Positions 28,268 through 37,905 of a stretch of 64,000 nucleotides of DNA are shown here, one piece after another. A program made the translations under genes and the position numbers. Each line of letters begins with the position of its first letter. Position 1 is the stretch's first letter. The notes below the pieces were generated by a model, which worked only from the letters and a program-made list of their open reading frames with translations, made no database searches and was not told where the DNA came from. The stretch covers positions 1,938,798 through 2,002,797 of the forward strand of contig NZ_CP061280.1 in assembly GCF_014541205.1 (NCBI RefSeq). The letters run 5' to 3'. The stretch comes from Mannheimia bovis (GTDB taxonomy: Bacteria > Pseudomonadota > Gammaproteobacteria > Enterobacterales > Pasteurellaceae).

Positions 28268-29305
28268 ATGCTACTTATTGATATTAAAGACAAAGAACTC
28301 GCCCAAGAAGAAGTGGAAATACTGGAACACCCTTTAGTTTCCGGATTAATTTTATTCACTCGCAATTTTTACGACAAACAACAAGTTCAAGCTCTCATAA
28401 AAGATATTCGAAGCCGTATGAAAAAGCCCTTATTAATTACTGTCGATCAAGAAGGCGGACGTGTGCAGCGTTTCCGTGAGGGGTTCACCAAACTGCCTGC
28501 GATGCAATCTTTCAAACAACTGGCAAAAAATGAAACAGAAGCTATCAGAATAGCGAAGGAAAGCGGTTGGTTAATGGCTGCTGAAATGTTTGCTTTAGAC
28601 ATTGATTTAAGTTTTGCTCCTGTGTTGGATTTAGGACACGACTGCAAAGCAATTGGCGACCGTTCATTCGGGCAAGATCCAAATACTATTTTACCTATTG
28701 CCGAAGCCTTTATTGACGGAATGCTTGAAATGGGAATGGCAACTACAGGGAAACATTTTCCCGGGCACGGGCACGTTTTAGCCGATTCGCATTTAGAAAC
28801 CCCGTTTGACGATAGAGCAAAAGAGGTGATTTTTAACCACGACATCCTACCTTTCAAACAGCTGATTAGTAAAGGCAAACTCTCTGCCATTATGCCGGCA
28901 CACGTTGTTTATACTCAATGCGATAGCCAACCTGCCAGTGGCTCAGCTTACTGGCTCAAAGACGTTTTACGCCAACAGCTTAATTTCAATGGTGTGATTT
29001 TCTCCGACGATTTAGGAATGAAAGGTGCAGGCTTTATGGGTAACTTTGTCGAGCGTTCTGAAAAAGCGATTCAAGCAGGCTGCGATTTATTGTTACTTTG
29101 CAACGAACCTGAAGGCGTTGTGCAAGTGCTAGATCGCTTGAAATATCAACCGACCCAAGCTCAAAAAGAACGCCATTTATCCTTAATGAAACGTCGAACT
29201 GTAACTTGGCGTGAGTTAGAAAATAGCACACGTTATCAACAGGCTCAAGCAGAGCTAACTGCCCTGCAAAATAATTGGCTAGAGTGGAAAGAAGCCAATG
29301 CCTAA
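28268..29305 (+). CDS. nagZ: Beta-N-acetylglucosaminidase NagZ
   Basis: Cytoplasmic glycoside hydrolase family 3 enzyme removing GlcNAc from anhydro-muropeptides in cell-wall recycling. With the ATG at 28268 the protein has 345 residues and aligns with the family start ([11 protein letters not shown]). An upstream in-frame ATG at 28199 lies in the preceding terminator and is rejected. Motifs are [32 protein letters not shown] (catalytic Asp/His loop) and [10 protein letters not shown] (the Asp nucleophile). No strong ribosome site is visible. It overlaps rlmC by 8 bases. Confidence 0.95.
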   Translation: MLLIDIKDKELAQEEVEILEHPLVSGLILFTRNFYDKQQVQALIKDIRSRMKKPLLITVDQEGGRVQRFREGFTKLPAMQSFKQLAKNETEAIRIAKESGWLMAAEMFALDIDLSFAPVLDLGHDCKAIGDRSFGQDPNTILPIAEAFIDGMLEMGMATTGKHFPGHGHVLADSHLETPFDDRAKEVIFNHDILPFKQLISKGKLSAIMPAHVVYTQCDSQPASGSAYWLKDVLRQQLNFNGVIFSDDLGMKGAGFMGNFVERSEKAIQAGCDLLLLCNEPEGVVQVLDRLKYQPTQAQKERHLSLMKRRTVTWRELENSTRYQQAQAELTALQNNWLEWKEANA

Positions 29306-30476
29306 TCAGCTCAACTGTTCGCACTTTGAACGTGGTACCTGCACCTCTTGTCAATGGCTAGAAATACCTTATGCCAGCCAACTCTCAAAGAAAGACGCAG
29401 ATCTCAAGCGGTTGATTTCTCCCTTTATTTTGCAAAATAAAACCGAAATCTTACCGCTTGTTAGCTCTCCAATTTCTTACTTTCGTAATAAAGCGAAAAT
29501 GGTAGTATCAGGTAGTGTGGAACGCCCTATTCTCGGCATTTTAAAAGATCAAAATGATGCCCAAAGTGGCATTGATTTAACTGATTGCTCACTCTACCCT
29601 GCTTCATTTTCGGGTCTCTTCCCTATTTTAAAAGATTTTATTGCCCGAGCCGGGTTAGTGCCATATAACATCGCCAAGAAAAAAGGTGAGCTGAAATATA
29701 TTCTGATTACCGAAAGTCGGTTCAACCAATCGTTAATGCTCCGTTTTGTGGTACGAAGCGAAGCAAAACGTGCATTGGTGGAGCGAGAGCTACCGAAACT
29801 GCTGGAAAAACTACCTCCCAATTCGGTCGTTAGCCTCAATATTCAACCGCAGCACGCAGCTGTCTTAGAGGGTGAAACTGAGATTTTCCTGACAGAGCAT
29901 AAAGTCATTGAAGAATATTTTAACGACATACCGTTATTTATTCGTCCACAAGGCTTTTTCCAAACCAATCCTTTTGTTGCAAGCCAACTTTACTTAACCG
30001 CTCAACAATGGATTGAAACCCTACCGATACAAAAATGTTGGGATCTTTTCTGTGGTGTCGGAGGCTTTGGTCTGCATTGTGCAAAAGCATTGAGTGAAAA
30101 AAATCCAAATGTGGAATTAACCGGTATTGAAATATCAGCCTCAGCGATTGAAAGTGCAACCAAATCTGCAAATGCTCTTGGCTTAAAAAACGTCAAATTC
30201 GCCTCGCTCGATTCCACCCAATTTGCGTTAAATGAAGCAGGCTTAACGCCTGATTTAGTGATTGTCAATCCGCCTCGTCGTGGTATTGGCAAACCTTTAG
30301 CTGAATTTTTAAATGATTTAGGCTCGCCTTATTTGATTTATTCAAGTTGCAACGCTCAATCTATGGCGAAAGATTTTGCAGCCTTAACCAATTATGAATT
30401 ACACAAAGTACAGTTGTTTGATATGTTCCCTCATACTTCACATTATGAAACACTGACTTTTTTAATCAAAAAATAA
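29298..30476 (+). CDS. rlmC: 23S rRNA m5U747 methyltransferase RlmC
   Basis: SAM-dependent enzyme methylating U747 of 23S rRNA; 392 residues. The N-terminal Cys cluster [14 protein letters not shown] binds a 4Fe-4S cluster in this family. The SAM fold has [26 protein letters not shown] and [10 protein letters not shown], where the Cys is the nucleophile. It overlaps the end of nagZ, so the two are translated from one message. Confidence 0.95.
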   Translation: MPNQLNCSHFERGTCTSCQWLEIPYASQLSKKDADLKRLISPFILQNKTEILPLVSSPISYFRNKAKMVVSGSVERPILGILKDQNDAQSGIDLTDCSLYPASFSGLFPILKDFIARAGLVPYNIAKKKGELKYILITESRFNQSLMLRFVVRSEAKRALVERELPKLLEKLPPNSVVSLNIQPQHAAVLEGETEIFLTEHKVIEEYFNDIPLFIRPQGFFQTNPFVASQLYLTAQQWIETLPIQKCWDLFCGVGGFGLHCAKALSEKNPNVELTGIEISASAIESATKSANALGLKNVKFASLDSTQFALNEAGLTPDLVIVNPPRRGIGKPLAEFLNDLGSPYLIYSSCNAQSMAKDFAALTNYELHKVQLFDMFPHTSHYETLTFLIKK

Positions 30477-30653
30477 GCATACAAGCGGGCAAATTTTTGC
30501 CGTTTTTTGCAAACATTGCTATAATCTTGAGCGAATATAGTCTTAGATCAAATTAGTGGTAAATTCTCAATACGCATCGCAGTTTTTCCAAGACAAAAAT
30601 GTAAAATCGTTTTACTATATACCTATTCTTTTTTCTATTAACTCTCACATTAG

Positions 30654-31976
<1,323 letters not shown>

Positions 31977-31994
31977 TTGCTGATTTAACTTCCG

Positions 31995-32025
31995 AAATGC
32001 CACTGAGAAATCAGTGGCATTTTTA
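31995..32025 (+). terminator. Rho-independent terminator after eno
   Basis: AAATGCCACTGA / TCAGTGGCATTT with GAAA loop, then TTT. Confidence 0.92.
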
Positions 32026-32047
32026 TATTGCACTCAAAGGGGATAAA

Positions 32048-32458
32048 ATGCTCTACTCTGTTCTTACCGACCATATTTTGCTCAATGAACCTTACCGCAA
32101 CGGAGCTCATTCCACTCAGCACGAACATTTGGTAGTGATGTTTGAGATTGATGAAGAAACTGGCTATTTTTACGCAATGGATTTACACCAAACCGAACAA
32201 CCTGTGGTGGATAGTTTATTTGTATTCAGCATTAGCGATATTGAGCAAAACTCGGTTCACGAGCCACGCCGTTTGGAAATTTGCTGGGACGAAAGCGGCT
32301 ATCAAGCCTTCTTAGTTATCAACGGATACCCACACGCTGCGTTTGATTTCCGCCAATTTGTGGGCTACAACCGTACTAAATTCCCTCAGCCAGAGCTAGG
32401 CAGTATGTGGGTGCATAAGGAAACCACTAATGAATTAGTGGAGAAATGGTTGGGCTAA
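32048..32458 (+). CDS. Conserved small protein next to eno (DUF2251-like), unknown function
   Basis: Soluble protein of 136 residues from the ATG at 32048, which has AAAGGGG just upstream; a longer in-frame start at 31997 would lie inside the eno terminator. The sequence has conserved-looking blocks (HEHLVVMFEIDEETGYFYAMD, FDFRQFVGYNRTKFP). I believe a similar gene follows eno in other Pasteurellaceae and that it belongs to DUF2251, but this is from memory. No function is known. Confidence 0.65.
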   Translation: MLYSVLTDHILLNEPYRNGAHSTQHEHLVVMFEIDEETGYFYAMDLHQTEQPVVDSLFVFSISDIEQNSVHEPRRLEICWDESGYQAFLVINGYPHAAFDFRQFVGYNRTKFPQPELGSMWVHKETTNELVEKWLG

Positions 32459-32478
32459 ATGTTCTATTTAAGTATTTA

Positions 32479-32496
32479 GGCGTGCAAGGCACGCCT
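32479..32496. terminator. Hairpin between converging genes
   Basis: AGGCGTGC / GCACGCCT stem with a very short loop, in the 51-base gap between the eno-linked gene and the dihydroorotate dehydrogenase gene. The T tract is poor. Confidence 0.5.
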
Positions 32497-32509
32497 CTAT
32501 TCTTCGTTA

Positions 32510-33493
32510 TTAAGACAAAATCTCTTTAAATACACCAATTCCTTTTACACCTAATGCCGTTGCTAAACCAACAAAATCAGCCCCAACCGCTTTCATTCGA
32601 TCAAAGCCAGCTTTATCATTTACACCACCTACACCAATAATTTGCAGTGATTTCAATGTTGGCTCTTGGTCAAGCATTTGACGAAGTGTATAAACATTTC
32701 CAAGAGAAAGAGCGTGGATTGCAGTTCCTGCCATTCCTCCTACACCTGTACCCACTTCTGAGTTTAATACTGATTTATCACCTTGCATTAACAATGATGA
32801 ACCAAGTGTATTCGTTGAAGTAATAAAGGTAATTGGTAAATTTTTACCATTTTCGACCGCTTGTAATAACCCTTTAATCAATTCATCATACTGATTTTGG
32901 TATGTAAATGGAGGAATTTTGATACCGATTGGCAAAGCATTTTCCCCTTGATTGAGTTTATCCAGCGTTGTTTGTAGTGCATTTAAATATGGTAAAAGTT
33001 CCTCTGCAGAATAAGCAGGCGAAACTTTACCCGGAATATTCGGGCAAGAAATATTGATTTCCATTGCCAGCGGCATTTTCACTTCAGTTTGCAACTCACA
33101 AATCTGTTCGTAACAATCTCCTACTTCCTCAGGCGAGCCAAATACAGAAATGATAAATGGTTTACTGCTATTTGAACTTAATTCATCAGAAATGGTACGA
33201 ACAAAATTTTTAGTTACAGTTAAATTATTTGGACTAAGCCCAATGGTATTGAGGCTGGAAGTTTGCAAAGCTGTGGCATTTTGTACATTTACACCGGCAA
33301 CTTGTTGGGCAGTGGAATCAAATAAAACATATTGATTGTTCGCCCAATCGTGTGGGTATGGCTCTAACATTGAAGTACGCGTAGTAACAGCCCCCGTGTA
33401 TTCACACGCATAGAGTTCACGCAGGTTGTCGATCTCAGAGCACCAAGGGCAAGGCGTATTAAGAAGAGGGGGATTGAATGTTAATTTTTGCAT
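32510..33493 (-). CDS. Class 1-type dihydroorotate dehydrogenase-like protein
   Basis: FMN TIM-barrel oxidoreductase of 327 residues. The class 1 signature NISCPNIPGK with the active-site Cys is present, as are GIKIPPF and the C-terminal phosphate-binding GVGGVND and GADFVGLATAL. Class 1A enzymes are soluble and use fumarate, unlike the membrane class 2 PyrD expected in Pasteurellaceae. The N-terminal block (NPPLLNTPCPW, TGAVTTRTS, SLNTIGLSP) recalls a subgroup common in fungi. It lies downstream of uraA with a terminator between, so a pyrimidine role is inferred. A dihydropyrimidine substrate is an alternative. Confidence 0.75.
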   Translation of the reverse strand: MQKLTFNPPLLNTPCPWCSEIDNLRELYACEYTGAVTTRTSMLEPYPHDWANNQYVLFDSTAQQVAGVNVQNATALQTSSLNTIGLSPNNLTVTKNFVRTISDELSSNSSKPFIISVFGSPEEVGDCYEQICELQTEVKMPLAMEINISCPNIPGKVSPAYSAEELLPYLNALQTTLDKLNQGENALPIGIKIPPFTYQNQYDELIKGLLQAVENGKNLPITFITSTNTLGSSLLMQGDKSVLNSEVGTGVGGMAGTAIHALSLGNVYTLRQMLDQEPTLKSLQIIGVGGVNDKAGFDRMKAVGADFVGLATALGVKGIGVFKEILS

Positions 33494-33520
33494 AGATTAT
33501 TCCTTATTTTAGACTTTGTA

Positions 33521-33546
33521 ACAAAAAGGACGCATTAGCGTCCTTA
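33521..33546 (-). terminator. Terminator between uraA and the dihydroorotate dehydrogenase gene
   Basis: AAGGACGC / GCGTCCTT stem with a four-base loop; on the minus strand it is followed by a T run (A-run at 33523-33527). It lies 28 bases before the next start codon, so that gene depends on read-through or a very short promoter region. Confidence 0.8.
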
Positions 33547-33549
33547 CGA

Positions 33550-34773
33550 TTAATGAGTTACGTTTTTTTCTTTTGGTAACACGATGTTTAGCACAATCGC
33601 CACTAAAGCACATAAGCTAATCCCTTTCAGAGAGAACTCACCGATGTTGATTAGCATACCACCAATACCGAATGTCATTACCACAGAAGCAATACAAAGG
33701 TTGCGTGGGATACTTAAATCAACTTTAGCTTTAATTAAGGTATTGATACCCACAACGGCTACTGCACCGAACAGCAACATCATAATACCGCCCATCACGA
33801 AAGTTGGGATAGTTGCAAGGAATGCCCCAATTTTCCCGCAGAAGGAGAAAGCAATTGCCCAACACGCTGCCCAAGTCATAATTTTCGGATTGAAGTTCTT
33901 GGTTAGCATTACTGCACCGGTTACTTCTGAGTAAGTCGTATTTGGTGGACCACCTAATGCCGCTGCCGCAGAAGTGGCTAAACCATCTCCTAAAAGTGTG
34001 CGGTGTAAGCCCGGTTTTTTCATAAAATCTTTGCCTGCTACTTGGCTAATTGCCATTACATCGCCTAAATGCTCAACTGCAGGAGCAAGAGCAATTGGCA
34101 GTAAGTAAAGAATAGCATCTAATTGGAACTCCGGTGCAGAAACATTCGGTAAGCTAAACCAAGGAGCTTCAATCACTTTGGTAAAATCTACTAATCCCAT
34201 AAAGATAGATAAAATATAGCCTACTGTTAAGCCGGCTAAAATTGGTACTAATTTCAATAAACCCTTAGCAAAAACAGCCACAATAAGGGTAGTTAACAAC
34301 GTTGTCATTGAAACAACAATTGCAGTATTGTATGGAATGTTTGCCGATTTACCTGTTGCCATATCTACCGCTACAGGGGCAAGACCCAAACCGATTACCA
34401 TAATCACAGGACCAATCACAATTGGTGGAAAATATCTATGTAAGATTTCAACACCTTTTGCTTTCACTAAAGCAGATAATGCCATATAAACGAAACCTGA
34501 ACAGAGTAATGCCCCCATTGTTACAGGAATACCCCATTGTTGGACACCGAATTGGATTGGAGCAATAAAAGCGAAAGAAGATGCGAGAAAAACAGGGACT
34601 TGACGTTTAGTACAAACTTGGAAAATTAGAGTGCCGACACCGGCAGTAAGAAGGGCAACATTAGGATCTAAACCGGTAATTAGCGGAACTAATACCAATG
34701 CCCCAAATGCAACAAACAACATTTGCAAGCCGATAAACGCCTGTTTTGGCGTATTCATATTTTCTGTGGTCAT
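33550..34773 (-). CDS. uraA: Uracil permease (NCS2 family)
   Basis: Inner-membrane uracil-proton symporter of 407 residues with about 14 helices. NCS2 family marks include QMLFVAFGALVLVPLITGL, FPPIVIGPVIMVIGLGLA, LAPAVEHLGDVMAI (conserved Glu near His) and ALGGPPNTTYSEVTGAV with the second Glu. It is preceded by a long leader with a strong promoter, a terminator-like hairpin and alternative stems (34774-35016). Confidence 0.95.
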   Translation of the reverse strand: MTTENMNTPKQAFIGLQMLFVAFGALVLVPLITGLDPNVALLTAGVGTLIFQVCTKRQVPVFLASSFAFIAPIQFGVQQWGIPVTMGALLCSGFVYMALSALVKAKGVEILHRYFPPIVIGPVIMVIGLGLAPVAVDMATGKSANIPYNTAIVVSMTTLLTTLIVAVFAKGLLKLVPILAGLTVGYILSIFMGLVDFTKVIEAPWFSLPNVSAPEFQLDAILYLLPIALAPAVEHLGDVMAISQVAGKDFMKKPGLHRTLLGDGLATSAAAALGGPPNTTYSEVTGAVMLTKNFNPKIMTWAACWAIAFSFCGKIGAFLATIPTFVMGGIMMLLFGAVAVVGINTLIKAKVDLSIPRNLCIASVVMTFGIGGMLINIGEFSLKGISLCALVAIVLNIVLPKEKNVTH

Positions 34774-34845
34774 TTTTTACTCTCTTTGTGTGATGACGAT
34801 GTAACTCTTGCAGTTACTCAGATGAAAGCATACAAAACCATCTTA

Positions 34846-34870
34846 GCAAACGATTACGGCAATCGGTTGC
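34846..34870. promoter_or_regulatory. Two adjacent PurR-like motifs / hairpin sequence before uraA
   Basis: GCAAACGATTAC (34846-34857) and GCAATCGGTTGC (34859-34870) both fit the degenerate PurR core GCAANCGNTTNC. The second also forms a GGCAA-CCGA-TTGCC hairpin in the uraA leader RNA, so it may act as RNA structure instead of an operator. Confidence 0.45.
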
Positions 34871-34886
34871 CAATTTTAGGTAAAAT

Positions 34887-34912
34887 TTTTTTGCCGATTT
34901 TACGGCAAAAAA
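34887..34912 (-). promoter_or_regulatory. Second leader hairpin upstream of uraA
   Basis: TTTTTTGCCG / CGGCAAAAAA pair over ten positions with an ATTTTA loop. Its CGGCAA arm can alternatively pair with a second TTGCCG closer to uraA (34856-34861), giving mutually exclusive folds. Confidence 0.55.
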
Positions 34913-34938
34913 TTTTCTAGGGCTTCCACTAATAGAAA

Positions 34939-34966
34939 AGCCTTGAATTTTCATTCAAGGCTTAGA
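34939..34966 (-). terminator. Terminator-like hairpin in the uraA leader / after ubiH
   Basis: AAGCCTTGAA / TTCAAGGCTT with a six-base loop; on the minus strand it is followed by TTC TATT. It could end ubiH transcription, attenuate transcription from the promoter at 34988-35016, or both. Confidence 0.75.
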
Positions 34967-34987
34967 ATTAATTTTTAAACGGGCAGG

Positions 34988-35016
34988 ATAATATAGTATT
35001 CTTGCAACAATGTCAA
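34988..35016 (-). promoter_or_regulatory. Strong sigma70-type promoter pointing to uraA
   Basis: On the minus strand, TTGACA (35016-35011), a 17-base spacer, and TATTAT (34993-34988). Transcription would start near 34981, about 208 bases before the uraA ATG and only about 15 bases before the terminator-like hairpin. Confidence 0.7.
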
Positions 35017-35041
35017 ATAGAAAATTTAAGATTTTATGCTC

Positions 35042-36238
35042 TTACCAGCCTAATGCTCGATTAGTAATAAAATCTCTAGCCGTTTTCGAGTGTGAAACCG
35101 CGAATAGCCCAAAATTCCTCATAGCTTGCACAGGCAAAATTTCGCAAGAAAAGATAGAAATTAGACCGCTTGTTGCATTCATAATCCTATTTTGATCTTC
35201 CGTTCGTTCGTTCTCAAACTCGGCTAATAATAAAAATTCACCAATATCGTTCCCTTGATTAAAAGCGTGGGCTACCCACTTTGCCAATACGTGCAAATCT
35301 CTCAACCCTAAGTTAAACCCTTGCCCGGCAACAGGGTGAAGCATTTGAGCAGCATTTCCAACAATCGCTAAACGATGGTGAATATGGCTTTCTGCTTTTT
35401 GTAAAATAAGCGGATAAACAAACCGCTTGCTCACACGCAAAAACTGCCCTAACTTCCAGCCAAATTGATGTTGTAATCGACTTAAAAACTCATTATCAGA
35501 CAATTGCATCAATTCATCTGCATTTTTCACACACCAAACAAGCGACATCATATTGCCACTTAACGGCAGTAAGGCAAAAGGTCCTTGTTCAGTAAAGTAT
35601 TCAAAGGCTTGATGTTGATGCCACTCACTCAATTCTACATTAGCGATAATGGCTGATTGCACATAGTCTCTTAATTGTACAGTTTCTACACCACACATTT
35701 TCGCAACTTGAGATTGAATACCATCGGCTGCTACAAGTAAGGAACTGCTCAACTTCTCACCATTTTTTAGCGTTAGTTCACAACATTGCTGTGAGCGTTT
35801 GATAACCTCAACTTCATTCGGACAAAAGAGCTGAATATTAGTCTGCTGCTCAATACAAGCGGTTAATTTTTTACCCAATTTTGCAAGTTCAACCACAACG
35901 CCAAGTTGAGGCACATTCTGTTCGCTCGCTTTCAATGTAACTTTGCCAAAATGTCCTTTATCCGCTACTTGGATTTGTTTAATCGGAGTGGCAATTTCTC
36001 TGATTTCTGCTTCCAAATTATTGCCAACAAGCGGTATGATTTGCCTCATTTTTTGCAAACTACCTTGTGCAAGAGCAATACTTCTCGCATCAAAACCGCC
36101 TTGCTGTGCGTAGTTTGGTAATGACTTTTCTACAATCGCAATCGAGATTTTATGCTGGGTAAAACTACTCAATGCTAACGCTAACACCGAGCCGGTAACT
36201 GCCCCGCCGACAATCACCACATCAAATTCAGTTGCCAT
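35042..36238 (-). CDS. ubiH: 2-octaprenyl-6-methoxyphenol hydroxylase UbiH
   Basis: FAD-dependent monooxygenase of ubiquinone synthesis; 398 residues from the ATG at 36238, which has GGAAAA before it. FAD motifs are DVVIVGGAVTGSVLALAL at the N-terminus, LLVAADGIQS, and IVGNAAQMLHPVAGQGFNLGLRD. UbiH rather than UbiF or UbiI is indicated by GFDARSIALAQGS, VADKGHFGKVTL and the C-terminal NRALGW. It follows nudJ by one base in a selD-nudJ-ubiH operon. Confidence 0.92.
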   Translation of the reverse strand: MATEFDVVIVGGAVTGSVLALALSSFTQHKISIAIVEKSLPNYAQQGGFDARSIALAQGSLQKMRQIIPLVGNNLEAEIREIATPIKQIQVADKGHFGKVTLKASEQNVPQLGVVVELAKLGKKLTACIEQQTNIQLFCPNEVEVIKRSQQCCELTLKNGEKLSSSLLVAADGIQSQVAKMCGVETVQLRDYVQSAIIANVELSEWHQHQAFEYFTEQGPFALLPLSGNMMSLVWCVKNADELMQLSDNEFLSRLQHQFGWKLGQFLRVSKRFVYPLILQKAESHIHHRLAIVGNAAQMLHPVAGQGFNLGLRDLHVLAKWVAHAFNQGNDIGEFLLLAEFENERTEDQNRIMNATSGLISIFSCEILPVQAMRNFGLFAVSHSKTARDFITNRALGW

Positions 36239-36239
36239 T

Positions 36240-36713
36240 CTATTTTCCATTTTTTGCCCAATCAAACGCATTAAGAATACTTAACGGATAACGCTCACCG
36301 CTTAAATAATCTTTTACCGATTGAATTACCAACGGGCTACGTTCACATTGCCCCTCTTGCTGAATATAGTGGTTAAATTCCTCTACACTTAACCAGAGAG
36401 CTTGAGTAATATCTGCATCTTGCGGATTAGGCTCAATCCAATCATCAAGTTCAACCGCAAACAGAAAACGTAGATAGTCCGTTTTAGAGCGAGGGGCTTG
36501 CCATTGGTAAATTTTCACAAGACTCGCTATTTCTGCACGAATGCCTGTTTCTTCAAACAGCTCTCGACTTGCCCCTTCCTGCAACGTTTCATTTGGTTCT
36601 AAATGTCCTGCAGGTTGATTAAGAGTATGTTTACCATATTCGATCTCTTCAACAAACAAAAACTTACCCTTGCAATGCACCACGCAAGCCATTGTTACAT
36701 TCGGTTTAAACAT
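36240..36713 (-). CDS. nudJ: Nudix phosphatase NudJ
   Basis: Small Nudix hydrolase of 157 residues acting on nucleoside di- and triphosphates and thiamine pyrimidine pyrophosphate in E. coli. The Nudix box reads GHLEPNETLQEGASRELFEETGI (key E residues present). The start [13 protein letters not shown] matches NudJ. The ATG at 36713 overlaps the selD TGA (TGATG), showing translational coupling. In E. coli nudJ is followed by mnmA instead. Confidence 0.93.
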   Translation of the reverse strand: MFKPNVTMACVVHCKGKFLFVEEIEYGKHTLNQPAGHLEPNETLQEGASRELFEETGIRAEIASLVKIYQWQAPRSKTDYLRFLFAVELDDWIEPNPQDADITQALWLSVEEFNHYIQQEGQCERSPLVIQSVKDYLSGERYPLSILNAFDWAKNGK

Positions 36714-37753
36714 CAAATTACCTCGATAAGTGGCTTATCTTCTTCCATTTCAAGCAATCGCCCAACGTGGAATAAAGGCACACCTGCATTTTTTGCAATC
36801 TGTTGAATTTTTTCGACCGCTTGTGGCAACACTGCTACCAATAGACCACCGGAAGTTTGCGGATCACACAAGATCGCTTTTTGCTCCTCTGTCATTGCTG
36901 AAATCAAATGCCCGTAACTATCAAAATTGCGATTCGTCCCGCCCGGCACTGCCCCTAAGGCAATGTAATCTTTCGTACCCTCTAGAGTTTGAATATCGGC
37001 AAAATGCACTTCAGCACGCAAGTTCGAACCTTGACACACCTCGCTTAAATGCCCGAGCAAACCAAAGCCGGTCACATCGGTCATTGCCGTGACTTCCGTA
37101 AGCTCAGAAAACTCTGCCCCAATCAAGTTGATTTGGCACATCACTTCACTCGCCAAATTCTGATGTTCAGGCTTGAGCAAGCCTTTTTTCTCGGCAGTGG
37201 TTAAAACCCCAATCCCTAACGGCTTGGTTAAAAACAGTTCACAGCCAGCAACTGCCGAAGCATTGCGTTTCACTCGTTCGGTCGGCACAATACCTGTAAC
37301 GGCTAAACCGAAAATCGGTTCCGGCGAATCAATCGAATGCCCGCCCGCCAACGCAATACCCGCCTGTTGGCACGCAAAACGCCCGCCCTCAACAATTTGC
37401 TGGGCGACTTCTGCCGGCAATTTATTAACAGGGAAACCGAGGATCGCAATCGCCATAATCGGCTTACCGCCCATTGCGTAAATATCGCTAATCGCATTGG
37501 CAGAGGCGATCCGCCCAAAGTCAAACGGATCGTCCACAATCGGCATAAAGAAATCCGTTGTGCTGATAATCGCCTGCCCATTGCCTAGATCGTAAACCGC
37601 CGCATCGTCCGCCGTTTCATTACCCACGAGCAAATTCGGGTCGATAAATTTATCTAATTGCGTTTGTAAAATTGTCCCTAACACCTTAGGAGAAATCTTA
37701 CAACCTCAACCCGCCCCGTGGCTGAACTGGGTTAATCTAATCGGTTCAGACAT
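36713..37753 (-). CDS. selD: Selenide, water dikinase SelD, a selenoprotein (TGA = Sec16)
   Basis: Makes selenophosphate from selenide and ATP, the selenium donor for tRNA-Sec and selenouridine. From the ATG at 37753 (GGAGG upstream) the frame reads [15 protein letters not shown], then TGA at 37708-37706, then GCKISPKVL and on to 346 residues, close to E. coli (347, with Cys in this region). The TGA replaces the catalytic residue position, so it encodes selenocysteine, as known for Haemophilus SelD. A bacterial SECIS hairpin follows the TGA. The remainder has [15 protein letters not shown] and [20 protein letters not shown]. Not a pseudogene. Confidence 0.96.
37664..37703 (-). promoter_or_regulatory. 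Bacterial SECIS element in selD
   Basis: Just after the TGA, TTGTAAGATT pairs with AATTTTACAA (one G-T), and above it CCTAA pairs with TTAGG around a GGTG apical loop. Position and G/U-containing loop fit SelB recognition. Confidence 0.85.
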
Positions 37754-37795
37754 CTCGCCTCCATAATCAATCAAAATAAGTGCTATTGTACGCTA

Positions 37796-37852
37796 ACAAG
37801 CGGTAAAATTTGGCAAATTTTTTGCAAAAAATTCTGAAAATTTGACCGCTTG
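37796..37852. repeat. Inverted uptake sequences between selD and prfB
   Basis: ACAAGCGGT (37796-37804) faces ACCGCTTG (37845-37852) with TTTTTTGCAAAAAATT between, in the divergent promoter region. Confidence 0.75.
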
Positions 37853-37905
37853 CGGTATAATCACGCCCTATTTTGCGAGACCAAAACTGTAAAAAGGAAG
37901 AAATA

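Noticed and set aside
36713-37684. selD as an N-terminally truncated gene starting at GTG 37684
   Set aside because: The TGA upstream is read as selenocysteine; the extended frame restores the conserved N-terminus and a SECIS is present.
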